Shown: positions 7,517-17,500, counted from the first letter of the stretch. The stretch is 64,000 bases of DNA from Deltaproteobacteria bacterium (GCA_011526105.1 WYAZ01000054.1:1-64000), one strand, 5' to 3'. The notes: generated by a model from the sequence alone, not told the origin. Translations and numbers: made by a program.

Positions 7517-8923
7517 GTGTCTTTTCTGCAGCAAGTCACCCGAGTCTCGCCCGATCACTACGTGCTGCCAAAGGTCGCGGGCATGCAGACCGAGGTGCAC
7601 GCTTTCCTCTCGGAGCACTTGTTCGAGCAGACCGACGAGGGGTTGTGGCGGCAAGCCGCCGAGTCCGCATCTTTTCCTGGCGCGATCGGCATGTATCTCA
7701 TGCCCGACACACACGTCGGGTATCAGATCCCGGTGGGTGGTGTGCTCGTGACCGAGGACACCATCGCGCAGGCGGGCTCCGGCTACGACATCTCGTGTGG
7801 GGTGTTGTACCTGCGGGCCATCGGGCTCGAGGCCGAGCAGGTGGCGGCTTGGGAGCATCGCCTTCGATGGGTCGCGGAGGTCGAGAAGCGCATCGCGACG
7901 GGCGTGGGCGCTCAGCGGCCGCGCGGCATGAAGACGCCGTCATCGAAGAAGGTCGAGGAGGTCTTGCGCCGGGGTGCAGCGGCCATTGGCGTGTCGGCGG
8001 AGCTCTGCGAGCGGCAGTACATCCCGGTGCCCGAGTCCGTCGACGTGACACGCATCGAGCGCGCCATCGGGAAGGCCGCGCCTCAGCTCGGCTCCGTAGG
8101 CGGCGGCAACCACTTCATCGAGATGCAGGTGGACCAAGCCGATGGCTCGGTCTGGATCATGGTTCACTGCGGGTCTCGAGGTTACGGATGGCAGACCGCG
8201 AACCACTTCTTCTACGAAGGCGCCAAGCTTCGAGGACTGCCGGCGAATCGCAGGGAGTCCTCTTGGCTTCGGGCCGATGAGCCGCTGGGGCGAGAGTATT
8301 GGGCGCACCACAACGCGGCCGCGAACTACGCCGTGGCCAACCGCTGGACGATCGTCGACGGCCTGCGCGAGGCCACTCGCGTGGTGTTCGGGGTTGAGCT
8401 TTCGCCTTACTACGAGATCAGCCACAACCTAGTGCAACAAGAGTCCCTCGTGCTTCCCGATGGCTCTACCAAGCGCGGCTTCGTGCATCGAAAGGGCGCG
8501 ACCCGCGCGTTCCCGGCGGGCCATCCGGATCTTCGCGGGACGGTCTGGGAACACACCGGGCATCCGTGTTTGATCCCGGGCTCCATGTACGATGGCGCCG
8601 CCATCCTCTTTCCGCTCGAGGGCGCGAAGGCCTCTGGCTATTCGGTCAATCACGGCTCCGGTCGGCGCCTCGGACGCGGGCAGGCCAAGCGTGATCTCGG
8701 ACCGAAGCAGGCGATCATCGACGCCGAGATGCGCGAAGTCGAGCGCACCCTCGGAGGCGTAAAGATCCGCGGCATCGTTGGCAACACGAAGCGCACCCCA
8801 CTCGATGAGTGTGCGCATGTCTACAAGGACCTCGACGAGGTCCTGGGGGTGCTCGAGCGCGAAGGTATCGCCCGGGTCGAGCGGCGGCTCTTTCCGGTGG
8901 CGAATCTCAAGGGCGCGGAGTGA
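7517..8923 (+). CDS. rtcB: RtcB-family RNA ligase
   Basis: The 468-residue protein belongs to the 3'-phosphate/5'-OH RNA ligases, which use GTP and Mn2+ for RNA repair or tRNA splicing. Motifs include MPDTHVGYQIPVGG, YDISCGV with the metal-binding Cys94, SVGGGNHFIEMQ, HCGSRGYG, SHNLVQQE, VHRKGATRAFPAGH and the guanylylated-histidine region NHGSGRRLGRGQAKR. The C-terminal YKDLDEVL is canonical. The NHGSGR/YDGAAI spelling is closer to the RtcB2/RtcB3-like branch than to E. coli RtcB. There is no rtcA, archease or RtcR regulator nearby. The GTG at 7517 is preferred since it lies just after the marC stop; the upstream in-frame residues are marC sequence read in another frame. Confidence 0.93.
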   Translation: MSFLQQVTRVSPDHYVLPKVAGMQTEVHAFLSEHLFEQTDEGLWRQAAESASFPGAIGMYLMPDTHVGYQIPVGGVLVTEDTIAQAGSGYDISCGVLYLRAIGLEAEQVAAWEHRLRWVAEVEKRIATGVGAQRPRGMKTPSSKKVEEVLRRGAAAIGVSAELCERQYIPVPESVDVTRIERAIGKAAPQLGSVGGGNHFIEMQVDQADGSVWIMVHCGSRGYGWQTANHFFYEGAKLRGLPANRRESSWLRADEPLGREYWAHHNAAANYAVANRWTIVDGLREATRVVFGVELSPYYEISHNLVQQESLVLPDGSTKRGFVHRKGATRAFPAGHPDLRGTVWEHTGHPCLIPGSMYDGAAILFPLEGAKASGYSVNHGSGRRLGRGQAKRDLGPKQAIIDAEMREVERTLGGVKIRGIVGNTKRTPLDECAHVYKDLDEVLGVLEREGIARVERRLFPVANLKGAE

Positions 8924-8935
8924 AGGCGCGGGTCT

Positions 8936-9736
8936 CTACTTCTTGCCGGCGAACAGGCCCGTGAGCAGTTGATCAAAGGCCTGGCGAGTCATGGCCGTGC
9001 CGGAGCTCGCGCTCGAACTCGGCGTGTAGGGGAGGGGCTGGCCGCGCAGGGCCTCGGGTCGGAGCGCCAGCTTCAAGAGACCCTCGCCGCCGATGGCCTG
9101 CACCTCGTCCTTCGTCCGCTTCAGAAGATCGATCTTCTGAGCTGCGCCTTCGTATTGCAGCCGTGGATGGCAGAAGGCCTGCTGATCGATGCGGTCGAGT
9201 TTTTGGCCGAGCGTGATGAGCTCTTTCGCCTTCTCGGGTGCGATGCCGAGCGTATCGATGAGGCGGCCGAGTTCCCCCGGATGTGGAAGTGTCCCGCTCT
9301 GGAGCGCAAACGCGAGCGAGGCCTGCGCGCTCATCGACGAGTCCTTGGGGCCGGTCTTCAGGTTCTCCTCCTGAAGCTCGGCCGCCATTCCAGCGAGTTC
9401 ACCGAGCGAAGGACCACGGACGTGACAGCTCGCGACCTTGAGCCCCTCGGGCACGGCCACCGCGTGTCCGGTGGCCTCCGCGAGGACTTCGGCGTGACCG
9501 AGGCGCTGCAGGAGGACCGAGGCGTTGATGCCGGCCGCTTGATCCTGATGGTACTCGCGCTGGGCGGCGGTGTACTCCGCGAGCTTCGTCTGGTTGAGCT
9601 TCTTCTGTTCTTCGCGGAGAGCTTCGAAGCTGCGCGCGATCTCTTCGTCCCACGCGCGGAACAGCTGCTCCATGCGCTTCGCTTCAGCATCGAGGATCGC
9701 GGCGAAGGCGTTCTGGGTGATGCTGCGGAGGGCCAT
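8936..9736 (-). CDS. Hypothetical protein, helical, paired with the upstream gene
   Basis: The product is 266 residues and I do not recognise it. It has no signal peptide or membrane segment. Residues 15-75 are highly charged and probably helical (DAEAKRMEQLFRAWDEEIAR and beyond), and the rest is mostly helical as well, including a segment rich in Lys/Asp near 170-190. One Cys-His pair sits in SCHVRGPS and another in FCHPRLQ. The ATG lies two bases after the stop of the other unknown gene, so they form a two-gene operon and probably act together. It is convergent with rtcB 12 bp away. Confidence 0.65.
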   Translation of the reverse strand: MALRSITQNAFAAILDAEAKRMEQLFRAWDEEIARSFEALREEQKKLNQTKLAEYTAAQREYHQDQAAGINASVLLQRLGHAEVLAEATGHAVAVPEGLKVASCHVRGPSLGELAGMAAELQEENLKTGPKDSSMSAQASLAFALQSGTLPHPGELGRLIDTLGIAPEKAKELITLGQKLDRIDQQAFCHPRLQYEGAAQKIDLLKRTKDEVQAIGGEGLLKLALRPEALRGQPLPYTPSSSASSGTAMTRQAFDQLLTGLFAGKK

Positions 9737-9738
9737 CT

Positions 9739-10257
9739 TCAGTCGTCTCCGCCCTCGAAGCTGAAGAGCACGGCCTTGATCGCCGCGAGCTCCGAGAGAG
9801 CTTTTTGTTTCGAGCTCAGCGCCGCGCCGCTGCTCGCGGTCATGAGCTGAGTCGTGGCGATGGCTTCGTCCACGATGAAGGGAGTGAGTTCGCTGGTTCC
9901 ATTGATGCGGAGCAACTCGGTGGCCCTGCGCCGCGCGGACTCCGAGAGCTGCATGACGGACTCGGGGAGATACTGAACGGCCGCCACCCCCATGGTGCTC
10001 AGCTCGTTGTAGAGGCCGGTGGCGCTCCCGAGTTCGAAGTCGAGGACCAAGCTCGAGCGGCCCTTGTTCGACAGCTGCGCCTTCTGAGCCTTCAGGTCGG
10101 CGATTCGGGCAAAGAGCTCCTCCTTGGTGAGCACACCGTCGGCCGCGCCGAGGCCGTGAACCCCTTGATCATGCTGGAGAATCTCGAAGTTACTCCAACC
10201 CCCGCCCAGGTGGTGGATCGTTGTGATGGGTGCCGGCAAGGTGTAGGTCCGCGTCAT
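9739..10257 (-). CDS. Hypothetical protein with a degenerate EF-hand-like segment
   Basis: The 172-residue product is not recognised. Near residues 31-50 it has GLGAADGVLTKEELFARI, which resembles an EF-hand loop and exiting helix (DG, hydrophobic, EEL) but lacks the first two acidic ligands. The rest is mainly helical with a Ser/Ala-rich stretch near 135-150. No signal peptide or membrane helix is visible. It is the first gene of a two-gene operon with the 266-residue unknown, divergent from the 2-oxoacid dehydrogenase genes. TAAAGT lies immediately before the ATG, so the true start might be a few codons later. Confidence 0.65.
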   Translation of the reverse strand: MTRTYTLPAPITTIHHLGGGWSNFEILQHDQGVHGLGAADGVLTKEELFARIADLKAQKAQLSNKGRSSLVLDFELGSATGLYNELSTMGVAAVQYLPESVMQLSESARRRATELLRINGTSELTPFIVDEAIATTQLMTASSGAALSSKQKALSELAAIKAVLFSFEGGDD

Positions 10258-10346
10258 ACTTTATCGGGACCGGCCTCGCGCTGTTGCGCCCGTTTGTTGG
10301 CCTGATCACGCGGGTTTCCGACAAGATACCCGTCCCCCATGTTTCG

Positions 10347-10375
10347 TTGACCCTTGGGCCAGCCCGCCCTAGCGT
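10347..10375 (+). promoter_or_regulatory. Candidate sigma-70 promoter of the E2-E1alpha operon
   Basis: TTGACC (10347-10352), a 17-base spacer and TAGCGT (10370-10375) end ten bases before the E2 ATG. There is no Shine-Dalgarno sequence in the remaining space, so the mRNA may be leaderless. Confidence 0.5.
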
Positions 10376-10385
10376 CCCGCCCGTT

Positions 10386-11762
10386 ATGGCGTTCGAGTTT
10401 AGGTTGCCGGACATCGGTGAAGGCGTCGTCGAAGGCGAGATCGTGAAGTGGCACGTCAGGCCCGGCGACGACATCAAGGAAGACCAGCCCATGGTCGAGG
10501 TGATGACCGACAAGGCGACGGTCGTGATCCCCTCCCCGAAGACCGGCAAGGTGCTCGAGACCCGCGGCAAAGAGGGCGACATCACCCAGGTCGATGCGGT
10601 GCTCGTGGTCATCGACGAAGCCGGTGGGTCAAAGGCCAAGGCCGAATCGAAGCCGCCCGAACCCAAGCGTGACTCCTCGCCGGTGCCCGTCAAAGCCGAG
10701 CCTGCGCCGCTCTCGGAGGCCCCGCGGCCCCACCCCGAGGCACCGACCATTCGCCCCGGCGACCCGGTCGTCTCCACCGCCAAACAACACCTCGAACCCA
10801 TCAAAGCCAAGAGTGATCGTCCGGTGCTCGCGGCCCCCGCGACCCGTCGCCTCGCTCGCGAGCTCGGCGTGGACATCAGCGCCATTCACGGCAGCGGCCC
10901 CGGCGGGCGCGTCACCTCCGAAGACGTCAAGCGCGCGGTGCAGAGCGCGCCGTCCGCGGTGCCCTCCGCGGCGCCGATCGCCCCCAACCTCGATCGCAAG
11001 ACGATGGTGCCCGTTCGAACGGTTCCGGTGCCCGCCCTTGTGGGGGCGGATGACGGGCTTTCCGAGCGCATCCCCGTGCGCGGCATCCGTGGCCGCATCT
11101 GGGACGCGATGACCGTCTCGACCTCCACGCTCGCCCACTTCACCTTCGTGGAAGAGTGCGACTGCGAGAACCTCGTGGCCCTGAGGGAGCGCCTCAACTC
11201 ACGACTCTCCGAGGGTGAGGCCAAGCTCCAGTTTCTGCCCTTCATCGTGAAGGCGGTCATCGCGGCGCTCAAACGCTTCCCGAACCTCAACGGTCACGTG
11301 GACGACGCCAACCGCGAGTTCATCCAGCGGCACGACTTCAATATCGGCGTAGCCGCCGCCACCGAGCGCGGCCTCCTCGTTCCGGTCATTCGCAACGCGG
11401 ACCGCCAGTCGCTCATCGATCTGTCGCGCGAGATCAAACGCCTCGGTGAGGCGGCACGCGCCGGAAACATCCGCCCGGAAGATATGGGTGGCTCCACCTT
11501 CACGATCACCAGTCTGGGCAAAGAGGGCGGCATCTTCGCCACCCCCATCATCAACTACCCCGAGGTCGCGATCCTGGGGGTTCACAAGATGAACAAGCGC
11601 GCGGTGGTGCTGGACGACGACAGCATCGTCGCGCGCAACATGATGAATCTCTCCCTCTCGTTTGATCATCGCCTGATCGACGGTCATGTGGGCGCGGCCT
11701 TCACCTACGCCGTGATCAAGCTGCTTCAAGAGCCTGACCGGCTGATCATGGAGATGGCCTGA
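10386..11762 (+). CDS. bkdB: 2-oxoacid dehydrogenase E2 (dihydrolipoyl acyltransferase, branched-chain type)
   Basis: The 458-residue E2 core of a 2-oxoacid dehydrogenase complex transfers the acyl group from E1 to CoA through a swinging lipoyl arm. The order is one lipoyl domain (about 1-78, lipoylated Lys in EVMTDKATVVI), a long Ala/Pro/Lys linker, the E1/E3-binding domain (about 143-182, APATRRLARELGVDISAIHG, GPGGRVTSEDV) and the acyltransferase (about 225-458). The catalytic SFDHRLIDGHVGAAF is near the C-terminus. E1-alpha follows after two bases. The specific gene name is tentative and leans on the branched-chain character of that E1-alpha; the E1-beta and E3 genes are not in the window. 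Confidence 0.92.
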   Translation: MAFEFRLPDIGEGVVEGEIVKWHVRPGDDIKEDQPMVEVMTDKATVVIPSPKTGKVLETRGKEGDITQVDAVLVVIDEAGGSKAKAESKPPEPKRDSSPVPVKAEPAPLSEAPRPHPEAPTIRPGDPVVSTAKQHLEPIKAKSDRPVLAAPATRRLARELGVDISAIHGSGPGGRVTSEDVKRAVQSAPSAVPSAAPIAPNLDRKTMVPVRTVPVPALVGADDGLSERIPVRGIRGRIWDAMTVSTSTLAHFTFVEECDCENLVALRERLNSRLSEGEAKLQFLPFIVKAVIAALKRFPNLNGHVDDANREFIQRHDFNIGVAAATERGLLVPVIRNADRQSLIDLSREIKRLGEAARAGNIRPEDMGGSTFTITSLGKEGGIFATPIINYPEVAILGVHKMNKRAVVLDDDSIVARNMMNLSLSFDHRLIDGHVGAAFTYAVIKLLQEPDRLIMEMA

Positions 11763-11764
11763 GC

Positions 11765-12946
11765 ATGGCCAAGGCCGCCGCCGCCAAGAGCTCCACCAAG
11801 CGCAAGAGCAAACGCTCTGCCAGCGAGCGCATCGCGCAGTCGCCCTTCGACCTTCCCGAGATCCCGCTCCATCAGGTCATCGACCCGTCCGGGAAAGCGG
11901 TGGGCGTGTTGCCCAAGACCGACCGCGCGCTCCGGCTTCGCATGTATCGGACCATGCAGCTCATCCGCTTGCTCGACGAGCGTATGATGATTCTGCAGCG
12001 TCAGGGGCGCATCGGCTTTTATGGTGCCTGCACCGGTCAAGAGGCGGCACCCGTCGGCACCGTGGCTGCCCTCGAAGATCGCGACTGGATCTTCCCCGCG
12101 CTCCGCGAAGGCGTGACCATGCTCTATCGCGGCTTCGACCTCGAGACCTATGTCTGTCAGGTCTTCGGGAACTCCGGTGATGTGCTGAAGGGCCGCCAGA
12201 TGCCGTCTCACTACGCGAGCAAGAGCGTGAACGTGGTGTCATGGGGGAGCTGCATCGGCACTCAGATCCCGCAAGCCGTCGGCGCCGCGATGGCCGCGAA
12301 GTACAAAAAGGATGACGTCGTCGCCGCCGCGTTCATGGGAGACGGCGCGACCAGCGAAGGCGACTTTCACACCGCGCTCAACTTCGCCGGCGTGTTTCAG
12401 GTCCCGGCGCTGTTCCTCTGTCAGAACAACCACTGGTCCATCAGCATCCCCACCGCGAAGCAGACCGCCTCGCGCACCATCGCGGAGAAGGCGGTGGCCT
12501 ACGGTCTCCCCTACGCGAGGGTCGACGGCAACGACGTGCTCGCGGTCTACGGGGCGGTGAAGGAGGCGCGCGAACGGGCGGCCAGGGGCGAGGGCGCCAC
12601 CTTCCTCGAGCTCCTCACCTACAGGATTGGCGCGCATTCGAGCTCCGATGACCCGCGTGTGTATCGAGACGAGGCCGAGGTCGAGGTCTGGAAGGCGCGT
12701 GATCCGCTCGCGCGTTATCGAAAGTTCCTGATCGAAGAAGGCGACCTCTCCGCCAAAGAAGACGAGCGCCAACGCACCGAGCTCAACGAGACCGTCCTCG
12801 AGGCGGTGAAGCGCGCGGAGGCCCGTCCGTTACCCCCGGCCGAGAGCCTGTTCGACGACGTCTACGCGGAGCGTCCTTGGCACCTCGAAGCCCAAAGGAC
12901 GGAGCTGCTCGAGCACCTCGCTTCGCACCCCAAAAAGGAGCGCTGA
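11765..12946 (+). CDS. bkdA1: 2-oxoacid dehydrogenase E1 alpha subunit (branched-chain type)
   Basis: The 393-residue thiamine-diphosphate enzyme decarboxylates 2-oxoacids together with a beta subunit. The ThDP signature runs from GDGATSEGDFHTALNFAG to the NN of CQNNHW. The loop RIGAHSSSDDPRVYRDE matches branched-chain 2-oxoacid dehydrogenase E1-alpha rather than pyruvate dehydrogenase. A Lys/Ala/Ser-rich, charged tail covers residues 1-30. The start is two bases after the E2 stop. The order E2 then E1-alpha without E1-beta is unusual, since most operons read alpha-beta-E2. A beta subunit must come from elsewhere for activity. Confidence 0.92.
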   Translation: MAKAAAAKSSTKRKSKRSASERIAQSPFDLPEIPLHQVIDPSGKAVGVLPKTDRALRLRMYRTMQLIRLLDERMMILQRQGRIGFYGACTGQEAAPVGTVAALEDRDWIFPALREGVTMLYRGFDLETYVCQVFGNSGDVLKGRQMPSHYASKSVNVVSWGSCIGTQIPQAVGAAMAAKYKKDDVVAAAFMGDGATSEGDFHTALNFAGVFQVPALFLCQNNHWSISIPTAKQTASRTIAEKAVAYGLPYARVDGNDVLAVYGAVKEARERAARGEGATFLELLTYRIGAHSSSDDPRVYRDEAEVEVWKARDPLARYRKFLIEEGDLSAKEDERQRTELNETVLEAVKRAEARPLPPAESLFDDVYAERPWHLEAQRTELLEHLASHPKKER

Positions 12947-12955
12947 GGCTCACTC

Positions 12956-13390
12956 ATGCCCGCGCATCGCTTGATCCCGAGTCGTCTCGCCGAGCAAGCG
13001 GTGCCCACCCGCCGGCGCTCCGGCTCGCGCACCGAGGCGATCGAAGGACTTCGACAGCAGGCCGCCTATCTGCGTGTTCGCTTGCGGGCGGTGCCCGGAC
13101 ACGAGGCCCTCATTGTCGCGCTGGAGCAACGGAGACGTTCGCTCGAGCGCCTCGCGGAGACCGAAGCCCGCATGCAGACCGAGATGGTGATGGTGGAGGC
13201 CGCTCGAGATTTCTCTCTCGCGAACGAGGAAGGTTCTGATCCGGGAGACGAGCTCAATCGGCGGCTCGGCGAACTTCGAGCAGAAGAGGCTCAGCTCGAG
13301 GCGCGATGGCGCAGCGAGCGACGGGCGTTCGGACAGGTCAAGCGCCGGCTCGATCACCGGGTCGCCGCGCGTTTTCACGGCGAACACTAG
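12956..13390 (+). CDS. Small coiled-coil protein, unknown function
   Basis: The 144-residue product is not recognised. It is rich in Arg, Glu, Ala and Leu. Heptad-like stretches run at about 25-70 and 95-130 (EALIVALEQRRRSLERLAET, LGELRAEEAQLEARWRSERR), so it should form a helical coiled coil. It has no signal peptide or membrane segment. It starts nine bases after the E1-alpha stop, so it belongs to the same transcription unit. A role in organising or anchoring the dehydrogenase complex is only a guess. An overlapping minus-strand frame has no protein-like composition. Confidence 0.6.
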   Translation: MPAHRLIPSRLAEQAVPTRRRSGSRTEAIEGLRQQAAYLRVRLRAVPGHEALIVALEQRRRSLERLAETEARMQTEMVMVEAARDFSLANEEGSDPGDELNRRLGELRAEEAQLEARWRSERRAFGQVKRRLDHRVAARFHGEH

Positions 13391-13568
13391 AGTCGGCGAA
13401 CGCTGTTCGCTGCGCCATACAACTCGACGCGCCGTTGAATGGTGGAGCCGACAACTCGAAGCGTCCGACGCACGCCAGTCTAGGTCGTTCCCCAGCATCG
13501 AGGGCGAAACGACGCACACTCGGTTATCAGCCGCGCAACTCATCGAGGTCGAACTCGATACCGAGGTC

Positions 13569-14474
13569 ATGCGGATGCTCAGCTTGTTCAAGGGACGCCA
13601 TCAGATCTCCCCCACGCCCCCTCCGGCGGAAGGCGGAGCGCTCCCGCGTGAGAACTGGACCGGCGACCGCGTAGAGCGGCACGGCAATCTGGCGCTTCAG
13701 TCGGCCGCAGCCACGCTCGGCGGCATCACGGTGCTGACCGGCTGCGCGGCGACCAACGATGCGCATGCCGCCGCGAACGGCGCTGCGTCGACCACCGGAC
13801 GGACGCTCATCCTGGACGGCGAACGAGTGCACGTGAGACTTGCGCCATCGAGCGCCACGCCCGCACAAAAATACGAACACTATCGGCGCATCATCGTGGC
13901 CTCCGGCGGGCAGATGAACCCCAGCGGCCCGACCGTCCTGGGCCTACGCGGCGTCGACCCCGGGGGGCGAGTGCACGAGACCCGGGCGCGTGGAGATCTG
14001 CAAGACACGTTCATCGTGCTTCGCAAGGATGCCTCGGGCAGTCCTTCGGTGCGGGAGTTCCGCGGTTCGACTTATCCCGGTCAGCGCGCCTCGACGAAGA
14101 GCCCGGACGTCACCCGAGACGGCGCGGGCGACGTGGGCATGATCGCAGAGGGTCACTTCTCGGTAGTCCCGAATGGACCGTTCCACGGCAAGCCGAGCTA
14201 CCACATCCGCACCACCGGCGGCAGCGGCTGGCTCCCGGGCGTTCGCGACACCGACCACGATGGCGTGCACTCGCCTGCGGAGTGGGCCGCGTCGAAGGCC
14301 AGGGCAGATCGCCTCGGCGAGGTCCTGTTTCACCGCACCGGGAACAGCGGCGGGGTGTCTTCGATCGGGTGTTTGAACGTGGCCGACCTCGATGGCTTCG
14401 TGCAGGCGGTCGGGGGCAAGGGCGCGAGCTTCAAGTTCAGCCTGGTGAACGCGTTCGCGCGCGAGGCGCGCTGA
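13569..14474 (+). CDS. Secreted or lipidated protein with YkuD-like Cys motif and EF-hand loop
   Basis: The 301-residue protein has an unusual N-terminus. About 40 polar residues precede a short hydrophobic stretch, ATLGGITVLTGCAATNDAHA, that ends in a possible lipobox (LTGC, Cys near 58). In the C-terminal half, VLFHRTGNSGGVSSIGCLNV resembles the His...SxGC active-site block of L,D-transpeptidase (YkuD) domains, and DTDHDGVHSPAEW is a good EF-hand calcium loop. A distant L,D-transpeptidase or peptidoglycan-binding role is plausible but unproven. The ATG at 13575 (third codon) has better Shine-Dalgarno spacing than the first. The 178 bp before the gene hold no other feature that I can see. 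Confidence 0.7.
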   Translation: MRMLSLFKGRHQISPTPPPAEGGALPRENWTGDRVERHGNLALQSAAATLGGITVLTGCAATNDAHAAANGAASTTGRTLILDGERVHVRLAPSSATPAQKYEHYRRIIVASGGQMNPSGPTVLGLRGVDPGGRVHETRARGDLQDTFIVLRKDASGSPSVREFRGSTYPGQRASTKSPDVTRDGAGDVGMIAEGHFSVVPNGPFHGKPSYHIRTTGGSGWLPGVRDTDHDGVHSPAEWAASKARADRLGEVLFHRTGNSGGVSSIGCLNVADLDGFVQAVGGKGASFKFSLVNAFAREAR

Positions 14475-14565
14475 GCTTTGGGAGCGGAGACGTCGCGCGG
14501 CGCGGTCGCGTGCGGAGTCTACTGCATGCAACCTGGTGAGTGCGAACGCCACCGAAGCCGCCAGC

Positions 14566-17500
14566 TCATGGGTTGACCAAGATCTGTCCAGCACCACCCG
14601 GGACGCCCGCGTTACCTGCCCCGAGCGACGAACCCGCGCCACCACCGACCACATCGAGCACACCGCCGCTGGTCACAATGGTCGGCGAGGCCAGAACGAC
14701 GATGCCGCCTCCACCTCCGCCGCCGGTGTCGCCGAAGTCCGAGTCTCCGCCGCCACCACCGCTTACGCGAACAGTGTCATTCACAATGACCGAGCCGCTC
14801 TCGGCCGCGAGCACCACGAGTCCACCCGAGCCACCGCCGCCGCCGCCGGTGCCCTGAAAGCCGTTGCCGCCTCGGCCGCCGCGCGCTTCAACGACGCCAT
14901 CGATGAGGACGGTGCCGCTACCCACGACTTGAAGGATGAGCACGCCGCCTCCACCGCCGCCGCCGGCGCCGGAGTTGTTGCCGCACGTGGTGCCGCCACC
15001 GCCGCCCGTGCCGCCCCCTTGATCACTGCCGGCGCCGTTCGCCGAGCCGCCGCCGCCTCCGGTTCCGGGGCCTTGATCACCTCCGCCCGCACCGCCGTTG
15101 CCACCGAGTGCGCCGCCGCCGCCGCCGGCGCCGCATTGAAACGCGGCCCCTCGGCCGCTGCCGTTGCCGCCGCCGTTGCCACCCGGGGTCCCTGAGCCTT
15201 GACCGCGTCCGCTCGCTTGGCCGTTCGGTGAGCCGAGGCCGCCCGGTGCGCCGAGTTGGCTGTTGCCATCTCCACCGGCGCCGCCGCCGCCGCCGCCGGG
15301 ACCGGCGTCTCCTCCGCGCGCTGCGTCTTGAAAGCCGGGCGCGCCATCGAGCCCGTTCGCTTCGATGCGGCCGCGCACGAAGATGTTGCCCGTCGCGATG
15401 AGGACGAGAGGCTCGACCCCTTGCGCGACGATGCGACCTCCGGTCTGCACGGTGAGGTTGCCGAAGGTGTTCGTGCCCGAGAGCGAGACGACTTGGCCAC
15501 TCGCGACGGTCAGGTCCATCGACGCGGTCGGGAGCACCTCGATGATGAGCACCACCGAACCAAACGGATTGGTCAAGGTGACCTCGGCGGGTCCGATCGG
15601 GATGTTCGGTGGTGCAGTGAGCGTGACCTCGGCCGAGGTGCCGCCCGGGCCTTCGGTGGCTCCCGACATCCGCAGCGTGGGCGAGGTGTAGCTGAGCTGC
15701 GTGAGTCCGGTGCCGGTGATGCGCACGCGGATGTTGCCGCCCAGCACGACTTGATCGGGCACATAGCCGAGCACCACTGGCGGACGACCGACCAGGATCG
15801 TGAGGGCGTTCGAGAAAGCGCCGCTGGTGATGCGCACGAGACGGATCTCGAGGGTGCCCTCGCTGGACAACAAGTTGCTCGGAATCACCGCGCGGAGCTG
15901 ATTGGCGTCCAGGATGGTGGTCGAGACCGGGGTGAGGCCCACGAAGAGCTCGTCTCCCGGGGCGAAGCCTTGGCCGGTGACGATGATGGTTGTGCTCGGC
16001 GAACCCACCGCAATGGCGTTCGGCGTGACCGAGATCAGCTGCGGGATGTTGCCCGAGACCACCGAGACCAGAACGGTCTGGTTGAGGCCGTTTGGACCGA
16101 GCAGGGTAATAAACGCAAAACCGACCCGCAACGCGCTGATGGTGCCCTGAGCATTCACCGAGGCGATGCTCGGATCGAAGCTCTGGAAGGTGACGCCGCT
16201 CGTGAGCAAGATCTCGGAGCCGTCTGCCAACACGCCGTAGACGGTGAGGGTGATGCTATCGCCGACCCGCATCGTGAGCGCGCTGGGATCCACCCGAAGG
16301 CCCACGATCGGGGCATCGGTCACCGTCACCTGCACGACATCCACGAACCCGAAGGGGTCGGTGACGACACGGACCTCCGTGCTTCCGCTTCGCTGACCGG
16401 TGACCTCGCCGTTTGGGCTGACGCTCGCGACCTGGGGGTTCGAGGACTGAAACCTGAGCCTGGTGTTGGGGGAGCGCTCGCTGCCGTCGCTGTAAAGCCC
16501 GATGACGTTGATGATCGCGGTGTCGCCCACGTTGAGGACCAAGGGATTGGGCTCGGCCCGAATGCCCACGAGCACGGGCGCGGGACCGCTGGTGATGACG
16601 AGGCGAGCTTGGAAGCCTTGGAAGAAAGCATCCACGAAGGTCTGCATGACGTTGCCCTGCAGGCTGACGAGAATGCCGTTGGCCCCTGCGCTCACGCCGG
16701 CCGACGGCCCGGGAAGGAGCGCCAAGGCGGGGTCGCCGGCGATCGACTGCTCCGAGCCGTCCGAGCGCACCGCGACGAGATCGACCACGGTGGTTTGGCC
16801 GGCGGACAGACTCACCGAAGAAGGTCGAAACTCGATGCGAACGATCGCGGCGTTTGCCGGGGTGACGCGGATGCGCACCGAGCCGACGGCGCCTTGATAA
16901 CGAGCCTCCACCACGACCACACCCGGCGAAACGCCGGTGAGCCGCCCGCCGGCGGCGGTGAGAAGGCCCGCTGGGTTCAAGCTGAGCTGCAGTCCGGGGT
17001 CGAAGGTGACGTCGATGACACGTCCGTCCGACAACTCCGCTTGCACGGTGTACGGCGCCGAAGCGCTGACTGCGATCGTCGAGGGGAAGTTGAGCACGAG
17101 CCGCAGGACCTGAACGTCGACGAAGACCTCGAGCACTGCGGTGAGGCCCTGGTAGGTCGCTTCCAGGCGCCCCACGCCGGCGCCGAGCCCGGTCACGATG
17201 ATCTCGTTGTTGCCCGGGCTGACGGTGATGGGGCCGTTGACGTTCCCCTGAAGCGTCGGATCGAGGGACACGTTCGCGGTCGCGCCGGAGGCAAAACGAG
17301 CGATGAGTTGAACCGGCGCGCTCTGTCCGCTGAACAGGCTGAGACTCGGCGGTGACCAGTCCAAGGAGACGATGGGGTCTGGGCCGGCGATGACTCGAAC
17401 CGGCGCGGTGGCGACGAGCCCCAGATAGTTTGCGGTGATGACCGCCGTTCCGGGCGACAGGGCCTGCACGCTCCCGGGCTGAACCGATACGACGTTGGGG

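Noticed and set aside
12950-13591. Minus-strand frame overlapping the coiled-coil gene
   Set aside because: No recognisable composition or start signal. The plus-strand gene continues an operon with nine-base spacing.
15256-17355. Long open frame on the plus strand opposite the giant lipoprotein gene
   Set aside because: Composition is dominated by Asp/His/Arg/Gly strings typical of an antisense read of GC-rich codons. It has no domain pattern, while the minus strand has a lipobox and regular Ig-like repeats.
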